A stretch of 64,000 nt of DNA from Serilophus lunatus (Eukaryota; Chordata; Aves; Passeriformes; Eurylaimidae). Within the stretch, counting starts at the first letter, position 1. Every line of letters starts with the position of its first letter. Where the stretch lies: the NCBI GenBank assembly GCA_013399895.1, contig VXBA01005046.1, forward strand, positions 1,129,922 to 1,193,921. Direction: 5' to 3'. The notes under the pieces are model-generated. The model had not been told where the DNA came from, did no database searches, and saw only the letters and a list, made by a program, of their open reading frames with translations. A program made the position numbers and the translations under genes. Below, piece after piece: positions 14,701 to 26,000 of this stretch.

Positions 14701-15738
14701 GTTCTTTCTGGAATACAGTGAGGAAGAGAAGGATAAACTGGATAAATAAAATCTAGAATATGTATAAAAACTGAAACATGAACTGTCTTCTTCATAAATG
14801 AGTAATATTTTTAAAAAAATCTCTATAAACAGATTTTTACTGAGGGCAGGGGTACTGTTTTCAGGAGATGGTACAGTAGGTCTTCACACAGTGTATATTC
14901 TGGTATGAAGAGACAGGAACCATGGATCATTAAAAGTAATGTGCCTGAGTTACCTACAACCTGGATAACTAGAAGCTGATGACTGTCTTTTGTATTTGAA
15001 ATTTAATCAGTTTACAGAGTTTGGGTCTTCCAGCACTGTTTATCTCAAGAAGCTCAACTTTTCTTATTTTTTGATGTTGTCCAGATGGTACTAACACAGA
15101 AGGATTAAGGGGGACACATGCTTATTTCCCAACAACCAACACCTTCGACCAATGAAGTATTAATACTTGATAATCAGATTTGCTTTCCCTGACATGAAAT
15201 CATGTCACCTAAACAAACACCCCTAAAGTTTATTCCCATTTCTAAAACATTATGACTGTTTGTAATATCACAGGTAACAGCTTAAATGTTGCAGTAAGAG
15301 ACTACAATAAGGCCTTTTGATCAGAAGTGGTGGCAGCTGTTACTTGCAGAGAGCACTTCATTGCAGATACAAAATGTTCTCTCTGATCTTCATTCTGGAT
15401 TTTTGAAGGCTTAAAAGAATTTAATGCTCTTGATTCAGAACACTAGACCAGCTTTTTTCTTATCAGTATTTCATGAATGAATAATCAAATTAGCAAAATA
15501 TATAATGAACACAGTTTACAAGTAAGATTTATTCCTTAATAGATTCCCCTAGCAGCACAGGCTGTTGAAAATAACTAGACCTATTTAAATAATTTAAGAG
15601 GAAATACAAAGCTATCTTGAACCTCTGGGTGAAAACAAAGCATGTTATTTCTTCTCTTATTTTTTAACCTGTTGTCTTTCAGGAAATCTGGAAAGTTGTA
15701 CTTCTGGTCCTCCTCCTGTCATGAATCCCAATGAATAG
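8753..15738 (+). CDS. LRRC39: Leucine-rich repeat-containing protein 39 (myomasp)
   Basis: Complete coding sequence, 339 residues (the human protein is about 335). Exons: 8753-8877, 9720-9825, 11193-11349, 11787-11923, 13362-13507, 13885-14037, 14543-14682 and 15683-15738 (TAG). The ATG has A at -3 and G at +4, and the N-terminus (MAETAVCLGTFSAVK) aligns with vertebrate LRRC39. Residues 1-77 form a charged, helical, probably coiled-coil segment (INEELQREKEF, LAKLKERV). From about residue 82 to 285 there are eight or nine leucine-rich repeats of the LxxLxLxxNxIxxLP type, for example LVVLDLSRNSIESVP and LSTLVLSNNKLKDIP. An acidic stretch (ENTEEEEQQE) and a short tail follow. The mammalian protein is a sarcomeric M-band component in striated muscle that binds myosin heavy chain; this is family knowledge. 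It is tail to tail with TRMT13, with 215 bases between the stop codons. Confidence 0.96.
10731..10951 (-). mobile_element. CR1 LINE 3'-end fragment
   Basis: Begins with a decayed octamer end (GGAATCATGGCAC), then AGAGTTGGAAGGGACTCACA, TTGTCCAAATGCTCCTTGAA, ACCACTTCCCTGGGCCGCC and TTTCAGTGCCC, matching the reverse complement of avian CR1 3' sequence. About 220 bases, in an LRRC39 intron. The 83-codon frame through it is not a gene. Confidence 0.85.
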
Positions 15739-15825
15739 AGAATGTAACTACGAATGGAAGAAAATATCAAGTATACTTTTTCCCAGCAAAGAGGCATACA
15801 ACAGGTTTTAAGTATACCCAGGGAT

Positions 15826-15831
15826 TTTATT
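15826..15831 (-). terminator. Candidate TRMT13 polyadenylation signal AATAAA (minus strand)
   Basis: TTTATT on the plus strand reads AATAAA on the minus strand, 122 bases beyond the TRMT13 stop and inside the predicted LRRC39 3' UTR. Using it would make the two 3' UTRs overlap. Confidence 0.5.
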
Positions 15832-15923
15832 TTTCCACTGATGAAAACTTATTTGCTTATGTGTAATTCCCAGCGAACTGGGAAAACTGAGAAACATAAG
15901 ACCTTTTCCTTGGTACAGGAAAG

Positions 15924-15929
15924 ATTAAA
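15924..15929 (+). terminator. Candidate LRRC39 polyadenylation signal ATTAAA
   Basis: Common AATAAA variant 186 bases after the LRRC39 stop. Cleavage shortly downstream would end the transcript close to, or just inside, the opposite-strand TRMT13 coding exon. Confidence 0.4.
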
Positions 15930-15953
15930 ACAGGGTTTTTTGTAAGCATTGAA

Positions 15954-18900
15954 TTATCTGGATTTTTTTAAAAAAGCTAAGTTTTTTAGGGTTCTTTTTT
16001 CCCCTGCCAATTCCAAATCATTCTCCTGTCGTGTAGTTGGCTCTGTTATCAAAGAAGGACTTGGGACAGCTGTCAACAGGACATTCTCCAAGGACACAGC
16101 AGACTCTGTGTAATACTGTAGAGCAGCCTTGTATCCGTGCTGTTGTAAGTACTCAATCCGCCCGTGATCGATCAGCCGCTTACAGAGGCAGCCGACCTCC
16201 TTTCGTCCTTCCACAGTAAGTATCCTGGTGTCATAACAAGGAGGAAAGGAGTGAACAACATCTGTCAGAAGAATAGTTTTGTTAATTAACTTTAGTACTT
16301 CAGCTTAGAAAAACTACTGAAGTCACTCTTAAGTTCATTTCAGTCAGGCAAGCATGACTATTGGAATATTTTGCAAAGTATGTCCATGAAAATTGTATTT
16401 TTAAAGTATTTCTGTAAGTTTAGTAATTAAAATGTTTCTACAAAATGAGTCCTTTTGAGGACCCAAAATAGTTTTGTATGCCACTATACGTATTTTTGCT
16501 TTTCTGCTGGAATCCATTAGCTAGAAAAACAACAATTACGTACCCTTGTAAAGTATCAGAACCACTCTCTGTTCTGATGAATGTTTGCTCGTGTTCTTCT
16601 GTGTCATTAGTTTCATCTTCACTTTCTTCACTTGTAGAGGCTTTGTTTGTGGTTTCTTGCATGCCACAAGTGGCCCAACTGCTCATTCTCTGAAAATAAT
16701 GAAATTCTACTGGTCCGAGTCCTACTGATTTAAAGAACTCTCTGCCTACATAATGTGTCCAGTCACACTTGTGATGGCAACACAGAGCAATAACAATTCC
16801 AGCTACAGGCTTACAGTCTCCTGTGCTGCTTTCATTATCAGCAGAAGTTGTAGGAGCCACCTCTGTCACAGCAGTCCTCGAGCGTTTTGCTGCAGGCTCT
16901 TCATTTTCTCCATCACAGCAAGTTGTGTAACTTTCAACCAAGCATCTCAGAGCAAGATCTGGGAATGAACAGATACACCCCCCCCAAACCATAACCATTA
17001 TGCCATTATTTATACAGGCTCTACCATGATTGGGAATGTACTTCCCATAAAGAAAAATAAAAACATTTATCACAAACTAAGCCAAAAAGCAATTTTAATA
17101 ACTAGAAATTATAAGAGTGCTTTGAAAACATGAAAACCCCTAAATGCTAAATAATAATAATGAGAATATTATGACACCTCTGAAGGTACTAAAGGCTGGA
17201 ATATTTCTTCTACAGAATTGGATTTGAAATACTTTGGTTAATAAATTGGTATATTGTAGGAGAATCTTCTCCTTGTGAAATGCATGTATTTGCTCTAAAT
17301 TTTTGATATCTAGGAAACAACCTATTTAATTGATTATAGATAATAATGCTTTGTCACAGTCTCTGTAAAGGTGTCATATTTGAAATGTCTCATTTTTTAG
17401 TAGACATATAACACTAGAAAAAGTGTATTGGTTTAAAATTATCAGGACAGAAACACATTCTTATTTGTTTGCTTGGGATACATATTCAGACAACAAATAC
17501 ATATTGAGAAGGAAAAATATTTCAAAGAGTCAACTGTGCTAAAAAAGTACCCTCAACAGATTATAAATACATGACCAATGCCACCAGACCTCATTCTTTG
17601 TTCTAATCTATAAAACCCAGGAAAGGCTTTACTTCTGCCTGAACCACCCTTGCATCTACTATCCTTTTACTATTCCACTTGAGTCAATAGGTATTTAGAA
17701 CATAATTGCTGTTTACCAACACAGGGTTAGAGGCAGGAAAAGATTAGAAGGACAGTTTGGAAGATCAATCCATTCACAGAGTAAGATTTAGTACCTTAAC
17801 TTTCTGCAGTTCACACATCTATAAGTCATACCTGTTGCAGCTCCACACAAATGCTTCCCAATTCCTACCACTGGTAGTTTTTTCTTCTCCAAAATGGGTA
17901 CTTTATCTGGAGGGAGAAAAAAAAACCCAACCAACAAAACCCCCATGCAGTCCACAATAAAATCAGTACCTGTATTATTATAGTTGGGGCAATATTTTTT
18001 TCTGAATAATTCTAGCACACTTATAAATGTTTACCACTACTAAAACCACAGTGGTTGGTACATATAGTTATGAGCTATTCAAAAGAAAGTTCCTTTAAGT
18101 AAAACAAATTAAAAGAATAGGATGGTGTGGCTGGAAAGCACATTTAACCATTTCAGCCTTTCTATACTGCCTATGAAAGGTAAATGTGACATTAATGCAT
18201 CTCCTGATGACATGTATTCCCACAAATACTATAGCACTAGTGATGCCTGACTTGCTTAATTCTGCACACAAGGAATGCAAAGATGTTTAATTCTGCAAGC
18301 TCAAAAATCTTCAAAATGTATTTTTTGGGGTCTTTCTCACCTGTGAGTGTACAAACAGTAGAAAACTTTAAATCTCCTTTTAAAATACACGTATGTGTGT
18401 ATATATGTATAAATACACATACCTGTGTGTATATATGTGTACACACACAGCACTAACATGCCAAAGCAGACACTTAGAATAATCTTCAAAACCAAGAACA
18501 TCTCAGCATGCCACATACAAACTGACTTGAACCCCCGCATTCAAAATTTAACAACAAACCTCTATTTCAGAGTGACGCAAACCAAGAAGGAACTTACTTA
18601 AACACAAGTGCTGAATATCAACTTGAAGCCTCTCAAATATAGAATCTCTCCTTTTATGTTTTCCATCCACCTGTTTCAACAGAACAAGATCATTAAGTAG
18701 AGCTGGCCGCTAATAATGGTCATTTTGCTCTGGGTATTAATAGCAGACTTTTTTCCTCTCAAGTCAACATCTGCAAATTGCCAACATTAAACACCAGGAT
18801 TTTTTTCTCCTAAGTCTGGTGTAGGCAAAGTAGGGAACATAGAACTTTTAAAATTTAAATCTATTGAAGGTAAAAAGCAAATACTAACAGCTTTAATGGC

Positions 18901-21900
18901 AGCAGTTTAAAAATTATACTCTGCTACTGTGACAATATCATCTTACCTTGAATCTTGTGGTTGCTCTTTCCACAAGCAAAAACTGAACATTTTCAACATT
19001 CTGTAAGGCAACATCAACCCAATGAGACAGTTTTCCTCGCCCAGCTCCAAACTCAACAAAACATCTTCCTGGACCAAGTAAATGTAATTTTTCCATGTTT
19101 CCTAAAATAGAAGCCTACAAAAATCAAAATATTATTTGTGAACCAAGCAAATATATACACTGTGTACTGTATTGCCTTATAGAAAAATGGTTACTTCACC
19201 AAACTGCAGAAGACTTTTTCAAGCCTCCCTTTCAGTAAGGGACTAGGGAAAAGGTCTTGTGTGTACAGAGGAAAGGGATTATATATTCTGGCTAGTCAGC
19301 AACACCCTGCTCTTCTTCCCCAGCTCACAGAACTCCACTCAGGAGTCTATGGAATGGATTTGGGGGTTCAGGCACACATTATTATATTCTTCTCACTGAT
19401 TCTCAAAGTAGCCATCCAAAATACTGTATTGCATTTTCTGCAAAGCATCAGTACCTGCAGAGCTTGCTCTTTCTCTGCTGCAGTTACTCTTTTGTAATAC
19501 ATAGGAAAGTAAAGCACAGGAAACACGTATTTCTCACTGTTAATTTTTATTTTGCTACAATATACAATCCACCTTGCTTAAAATTTCTGCTGTTTAATAT
19601 ACATTAAAAAGGCAGAAGGTAAACTCAGGCTCTCCAATTCTTTGCATGCACCTGTTACACAACTAGGAGAGCTAACAGCTCCTACAGAAAAACTAAAAAA
19701 ATTCCTTTTACTTCTTAGCAAATACTGTACTTTTTGTATTATTATTTGTATTAATACTTTTGTATTATGAGTTAAAGTATGAAAATATATAAGTGATAAT
19801 TCAGAACATCACACAATTTAAAATTTATTTCAGTCTCCCAATACACTTTTGTTATTTACACTTAAGGCAGCCATCTACAGGCTGTATATATGCTGCTATT
19901 TGAAGAGCACAAAGTTGCAGAGCATATCAGATTTCCACTATAGGAAGCCAGTAGCATTATACACACACAGTCACCCAAATTTACAGCACCACAGTTCCAC
20001 ATTCAAACCCAGCTATAGCTATGGGCCCTTCACTTAACAGTTGGACTCTGTGATCCTTGTGGGTCCCTTCCAACTTAGAATATTCTGTGATCTGTGTGAT
20101 ATTAGTGACCATACCTGTTGTTTCAAGTGTTTGAAAGCAGATTCCCCATTCTTTGGGTCATTTAAGGCTTCTTGTAAAGCCTGGTGGGACAGTATTTGTT
20201 CCTTAAGATGAAGTTCCAGGCCTGCAAACAAACGTAAAACTTTTAGGTACAGCTTTCCAGTTTCCAAGAGTTCCTGGTTTGTAACACGCATTACAATAGT
20301 GACGTGAGCTCAGTTTGCATCACTGACAAAACAGTCTGTTGGGAGCATAAATCTAGCATCATATGTTTATAATACAGCTGCATTGTTATCTGTAGTGATT
20401 TTGAGTGGGAAACAAAAAGCAGAGGGAACAAAGGATCACTGTTTTAACATTCAGTCAATCTAGTTTATTTTTCAGAGTAAAATTTAGCTATTGGTGTCTG
20501 TGTGATAATTGCTTCAGATGTGTTTAATATCACATGCCTCATATTTTTATAGGTATCAACAAAAATAACGAAATACTTAATCAACTCAAAACATCTTTAG
20601 TATTAATCTCACCATTACTTGCTTTTTTCAACTTGATAATTAGGTTCTGCAGCTCTTCGCTGGATAGAGAAGATAAAGAGACCTTTTTAAGGGAAAAAAA
20701 AAGTGCCATCTATAAATACAAGTCCTTTAAATTTTTCTAGTTCTTTATAGTCATATGATAAATTGAAACGTGTTCTGTAGGGACTGAATGTAAAAACAAA
20801 TAAATGTACTCACTTGTTTTCCTGGTATTTCTGCCACATCTTTTAAACCTGCATTAATATCTTGAACAAAGTAGACCTTTACAGAAATCAAAAGAAAAGA
20901 AATCTGATTCTGTTAATTACCAGGAAGCAAACAGCTACATTCTTCAGCATTTTTTATCATAAGATACATAGCAATAGGAATCCACTGTAAAATAATATTT
21001 TCTAAGTAATTTTTCTTTCTATAGTCTGATCCTGAATCCCTGACACAAATGAGTGTTCTGATACATTTTAAGAACACAGAAGAATTAACATGTTTGTTGT
21101 AGGAGTTAAGCAGTCAGTGCTTACTAGACTGATTCCAGAGATCACTTTAAATTTTCCCAGAAAATAGTGAAGATGCAATACTAACAAGGCAGAAAGAGAG
21201 GCAGTAAAGAAGCCATCTTCTACTTTCTTGGAACAGCTTTTAAACACGTACTGTGTTTCTTCCCTCAGCACTGTGTCAGCCAAGCTTTCCACGAGTCACT
21301 GCTTTGCTGGCCTGAGCAAAGCAGGCAGTTGGTTGAAAATACCTAGAGCCTCCCTGCTAGTCTCGCTTTTCGAGAACAGCCTGTCATCCAGGCTCTGAAA
21401 TGAATGGTATTATAGCAAGAGGCTGTTCTTGAGGAATGTTTTTGAGAAAACTGAGTATGGCATTTTTAACTAAGAGAACTGAAGAGCTGTAGCGAACTAC
21501 AGTGCAAAGGGACAGAGAACATGAAGAGACTGGAACGTGAATTCCATTTCAGGAAGCACTTTCTCAGCTTCGGTACTGTCCTTACTGTAGTGCTTGCTGA
21601 AAGTGCTGTCCTCCAGCTCACAGCTGCTGTCAGCACCACAACTTCTCTGCAGAGCTCTAATGGTTAAGGTCTTAAATTTGAAAGGAAGTGCTGAACTTAT
21701 ACTGCACTTACGGGCTTTGGCTTCTCTCTTGAATTACATTTTTTTAAATGCTTTTGAAGTTGGTCTTCATATACAGTGCTAAAATCCAAATGGAAAGAAA
21801 AGTAAGTTATAGCTTTTATCACGCAAACTCTGACAAAGAACAGGAAAAGCATTTACATATACTTACTGTTTTGGATCAAGCGGGCACGGGATTCTTTTTC

Positions 21901-22349
21901 TGTCATTTTGTTCCTGGTTAGAAAAGTTTTACACAACACTTCAGCATGCATTCAGTATCCTGTTTAAAAAAGCTGTTGAGGGGCATCAGTTTCATAAAAC
22001 GTCTATTCATAGCTAGGTGGGTTAACCGGAATGGAGAGAACAATTTAATACTTAACTAGATCCTAAAAGGATAAAGCTGTAACGCAAACGCAGCGCTACC
22101 GCCGGGCCGGACCCAGCGCCTCAGACCGCGAGGGCGCCGAGCGGGGCACGGGCGCTGCCTCTCCCGCCCGAGCTCACACTCGGGGCCCGCGGCACCCGCC
22201 CACCCTCCCGGCCGGAGGAGGGGCCCTCGCACCTCCTGCTGCCCGTGCTCTCCGCAGAAGCGCCTCCCGGGCGCCGGGACCATCCTGCAGAAGCGCCCTT
22301 TCCTCCGCACGAAGTGGGCGCAGCGCCCCGGCTGCGGCCCCGCCGCCAT
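15954..22349 (-). CDS. TRMT13: tRNA:m4X (2'-O) methyltransferase TRM13
   Basis: Methylates the 2'-OH of acceptor-stem nucleotide 4 in certain tRNAs. Eleven exons in transcript order: 22349-22233, 21913-21867, 21778-21712, 20876-20814, 20682-20613, 20221-20115, 19114-18947, 18670-18598, 17906-17832, 16958-16544 and 16224-15954. They join in frame to 490 residues (human about 481). A CCCH finger comes first (C10, C21, C32, H35), then a U11-48K-type CHHC finger (C49, H55, H65, C69 in CPLDPKHTVYEDQLQKHLKKC). The methyltransferase domain has the SAM-loop motif FVEFGAGRGKLSHWV (about 176-190), VVGIGKHLCGAAT (250-262) and CCHHKCDWTHYVG (322-334). The linker after RMSSWATCGM is acidic and serine-rich, and the C-terminus contains SLENVLLTAVP. 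The ATG has purine at -3 and G at +4. For the last exon I chose the acceptor after a pyrimidine tract at 16225-16226, because it alone keeps the frame. The start lies in a CpG island shared with SASS6. Confidence 0.95.
18386..18453. repeat. Alternating TG/TA/CA simple repeat
   Basis: Degenerate purine-pyrimidine alternating tract in a TRMT13 intron, containing two copies of a TGTGTATATATGT-like block. It is partly self-complementary and lies near no exon border. Confidence 0.7.
20041..20099 (+). mobile_element. CR1 LINE 3'-tail fragment
   Basis: Contains the diagnostic GGTCCCTTCCAAC block followed by degenerate ATTCTGTGAT repeats, which mark the extreme 3' end of avian CR1 elements. It is a short, diverged, 5'-truncated copy in a TRMT13 intron, next to exon 20221-20115. 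Confidence 0.7.
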
Positions 22350-22700
22350 CGCCGCTCCCGNNNNNNNNNNNNNNNNNNNNNNNNNNNNNNNNNNNNNNNN
22401 NNNNNNNNNNNNNNNNNNNNNNNNNNNNNNNNNNNNNNNNNNNNNNNNNNNNNCGGAGGGCGCGGAGCGGGTGCGGGCGGCCGGGGGAGCGGGCGGTGCC
22501 GCCGGGGGAGCGGGGCCCCGCTGTGGCCGGGCAGGGCCGCCCCGAGGGCTCCGCGCCGTGCCTGCCGCCCGGACGGTCCTTAGGGGCCGCCTGGGATTCC
22601 CCTGGGTGGGCTGTGCCTGGCTCCCGGCGTGAGGCGGCTGATGGCGGTGGGGGGTGTGGCGAGTAACTTCTTACTCGACGGGAAGCGAATGAAGGCAAGG
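22080..22700. promoter_or_regulatory. CpG island, shared divergent promoter of TRMT13 and SASS6
   Basis: Sharply GC- and CpG-rich compared with its surroundings, and interrupted by the 22361-22453 gap. It contains the TRMT13 first coding exon on the minus strand and faces the first visible SASS6 exon on the plus strand about 0.67 kb away. This head-to-head layout is typical of housekeeping gene pairs. I see no TATA box in the sequenced part. Confidence 0.75.
22361..22453. other. Assembly gap (93 N)
   Basis: Run of N in the middle of the GC-rich promoter region. The true length is unknown. The TRMT13 start codon is 12 bases to its left. The missing first SASS6 exon probably lies in or very near it. 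Confidence 1.
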
Positions 22701-23014
22701 TAGCGCTGTGTAAACGGTCATCGAAAGCTTCAGCAATCGTTAATAAGTTTAAACAGGCTTTCCCGGAGGTTCTAGTTTCTGGACAAAGTTTCGAAACTTC
22801 TGCCTTGCTGTTTAAAGCTTGGTGGATAACAAGCAAGCAGCAAAAAATCCACCGACTGCTGCACTGATAACAAATTGTTACATCAGTGGGAGCTTTCTTA
22901 GTGTTTCTGCCAAAGTCTTCGGTTTGGGAAAGTCATTGATTCTTGTGATGCAGCTGTGAGCACATGTTATTTCGAGAATGTTTTCTTGATTCATTCATTT
23001 TTTTTTGTACACAG

Positions 23015-26000
23015 GAGATTAAATGTTCGAGTGACTATTGAGCTACTCTCAATTTCTAATCCTGTTCATAGAAAGGTTTGTAGATGAGTCGTATCTGTGT
23101 CTATTATTAGGTATTACCTAAATTCTATTTTATAAATAGTCAGAAGAAAAGCAAAGTGAGAGTTTAGCATTTGTTACTTGACTTTATTTCTTATATAATG
23201 TTTTGAGTAATTTAGTTGGTTTGGTACAATGTGGGGTTTTTCCCCTCCTAGCCCTCTCTCTTTTAGTTTGACTCTTAGTAAAAGCGCATGTTGAAAGTAT
23301 TTGGAGACCCCCAGGAGAACATGACTTAGACCTTCAGTACCTTACACTAAAGGTACTAAACAGGCAGTAAAACAAGTAAATCCTCTGCTGTCTCAGGGGA
23401 AATAGCAACGAGATGATTCCTGGAGATTCTGTAATCTCTTTTGTTGTACATCTAAATTGTCACTTACACTGTAGATCCACCCAGCACGATGCTCAGGTTG
23501 GTCATGAGCTGGCTCTAGTGCTACTGAGCAAAGGTTGGTTTGTGAAGGCATACACAGCTTTCTGGTAAGATTCTGCTGGTGGTGGCAATGGCCACAGGAA
23601 TTCTTCACACTGTGAGAAGCAGGTCAGTTAGGAGCTGTGCTCCAGGCCGTGTCATGAGAGCCTGGAAATGCAGTTGGGTCCCTCAGGGAGGGGTCAGTCT
23701 AAAAAGGCAAAAGCTTGATCAGCTGGTGGGGCATGAGACCAAGCAGGGGATTTTTATCCCACCCATCGCTCCTCCCCTTTAGCTGGAGTTTGTTACTTGT
23801 AACTTAAACTGTCGGCACGTGTAAATCCCTGAGTCTGTGCATCCCCAGCTGAGACTTGTTGGTGTTACTGGCACCTGAATTACTGAAAGGGGTTTCAGCT
23901 CTGCATGTGTTCGTGTGCTCTGGTCACACTTGAATTATGTTGGTAGGGCTGGCAGGTTTCTGTTAGCTTTTGCCTCTGCTGAGGGATATTGCACTCTTCA
24001 CACAGTGGGAGCCTTGTTGTTGGGGTCAGGTGCCTGGGCCTGATGTACCAGGTGCTTTGTATAACCCCATCCTGGTACTGCAGGACATCCTAAGCTCTTC
24101 AGATGGGGGTTTCATAAACCTTTGGGAGCAGCATGCTCTGAAAAATTTCTGATTATGGGAAAATGATGTGTTTGTGACCCGTTACAATTGGCCTGATAGT
24201 GTTATACTCTATTACATGATGGGGAAAAATAGCAAATAGTTCTCTGTCTCTAAAATGATGAATACCCATTGAATTCTGAAGCCTTTCCTGCTCAAACTTA
24301 AAGGTTCTTACTTGGTTTAAGTTTTCCTTATTTTTCCCACTGTAATATTTGAAGTTGTATAAAGCATCAACATTTAACACATTCTGAATTATTTACAACA
24401 ATTCTATCTTAATTCTGGTTAAACAGTAAAAACATTCAATACTGCTTGCAATACTGGTTTAAAATATTCAAACAGTCCTGGGTGGTTTATGGTGTTTTAA
24501 ATCATATTTAAATGCCCATCTTTCCAGGACCTAGCTGTTCGACTGACTGATGATACTGATCCTTTTTTCCTTTATAACCTTGTCATATCTGAGGAAGACT
24601 TTCAAAGGTAAGTGAAGTTACGGTATCTTCTCTGTGAAACATTTCTAAACAGCAAGAAAAGAATGAGGGACTATTTTTAGGTTAGAATGGTCTATGTTAG
24701 AATTTAGGTGTTGACATTTTTCACTGGAATTTTGTCAGTGTTTTGGCAGCACTGCTCTCTTTGAGGCAGGAAAGTGTTCAGCTCAGGGTTATAGAGAAGG
24801 CTTTTGGAATCCTGCAGAGATACAGTGCCACAGTTCAGATTGCTGCTTGTGTCTTCTCTTTACCTTTACTGCTTCTTACAGACTGGTGTGTGTGTGGGCT
24901 ACTTCAGGGAATAGAGGTGAAATGCATAGACACGGATTCACAGGCCTTGTGTACTAACTGTACTGCTGGCTCTCATTTAGTTGCTCAGAATTTGATCATC
25001 AAATTTGAGCACCACGTGTGAACACTTCTGTTTTCTTTGTTTGGTTGGGGGTTTTTGTGTGTGTGTGTGTGTTTTGGATTTTTTTGAAGGAAGAGTGTTT
25101 TGGTGTAGTTGGGTTGTGCAAATCAAAAGTAAAATAGTGTTTGTAAAGCAGATGTGCAGAAGTTTTTGTTCCACTGTTGAATGTTTCTGTCTCCATGTTT
25201 ACTGTGTCTCTGGTGAAGTGACAGTTGAACAGTCTTGGTAAAGGGAGAGTCTCCCCTCCTTGTCCTTTGCCTCTTCCATGTGCCCTGTCCCATAACCTCT
25301 GTGCTGTGAGATACCTACTCATAGGAGCACATTTGTTGTGCCACAGTTACTTTTGGTTTTCTTTGGTGCAGTTCATTTGCAAGAACTCTTGAAATCAGAA
25401 GTTTTCCCTGGGGATTATTATCAAGATGTAGTCATGTTTCTTCTGTTTGAAAATAGCATGCTAGTGAACTTTAATCATGTAAACTCCAAACAGATCAGAA
25501 TTGGTTCTTTATGCTACTGTAGACAAAACATTTTGTAGGAAATAAATTACACTTCTCTATATTGTTAACTTTTTTTTCCAATCTGTTTGTATAGTTTGAA
25601 ATCCCAACAAGGTCTCCTGGTAGACTTCTCTGCTTTCCCACAAAAATTTATAGATCTCCTTCAGCAATGCATTGAGGAACAGAACAAAGACATCCCAAGG
25701 TAGGATATGTTACTCTGTGTGTGTGTGTGTTGAGTCCTTAAAATAGTTGTCAGTCACTCAGCAAGCGTACTTAACCTGCCCCTGATGCACCTGAATTTAA
25801 GTTGGTGGATGTCACTGATAAAACCTGTCTATGGAGAATGGAGCAGTGGAATTGATGTCTACTAGCAGTCTCCCCACCTGAGCTGAAGCTGGGAAGCTTC
25901 ACAAGCTGGCAGGTGTGCCAGGATGCAGCACTGGCGGGCTTTTATTGGTGTGTGGTTTTTGGGTTAACAGTTTAGTGCTAGACAGCTGATCTGAATTTGG

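Noticed and set aside
16438..17073. 211-codon minus-strand frame as a single gene
   Set aside because: It is TRMT13 exon 16958-16544 read through into both flanking introns; the true borders have AG and GT sites and join in frame.
22454..23014. SASS6 first exon in visible sequence
   Set aside because: I looked for an ATG-led exon ending in phase 1 with the family's N-terminal residues and found none.
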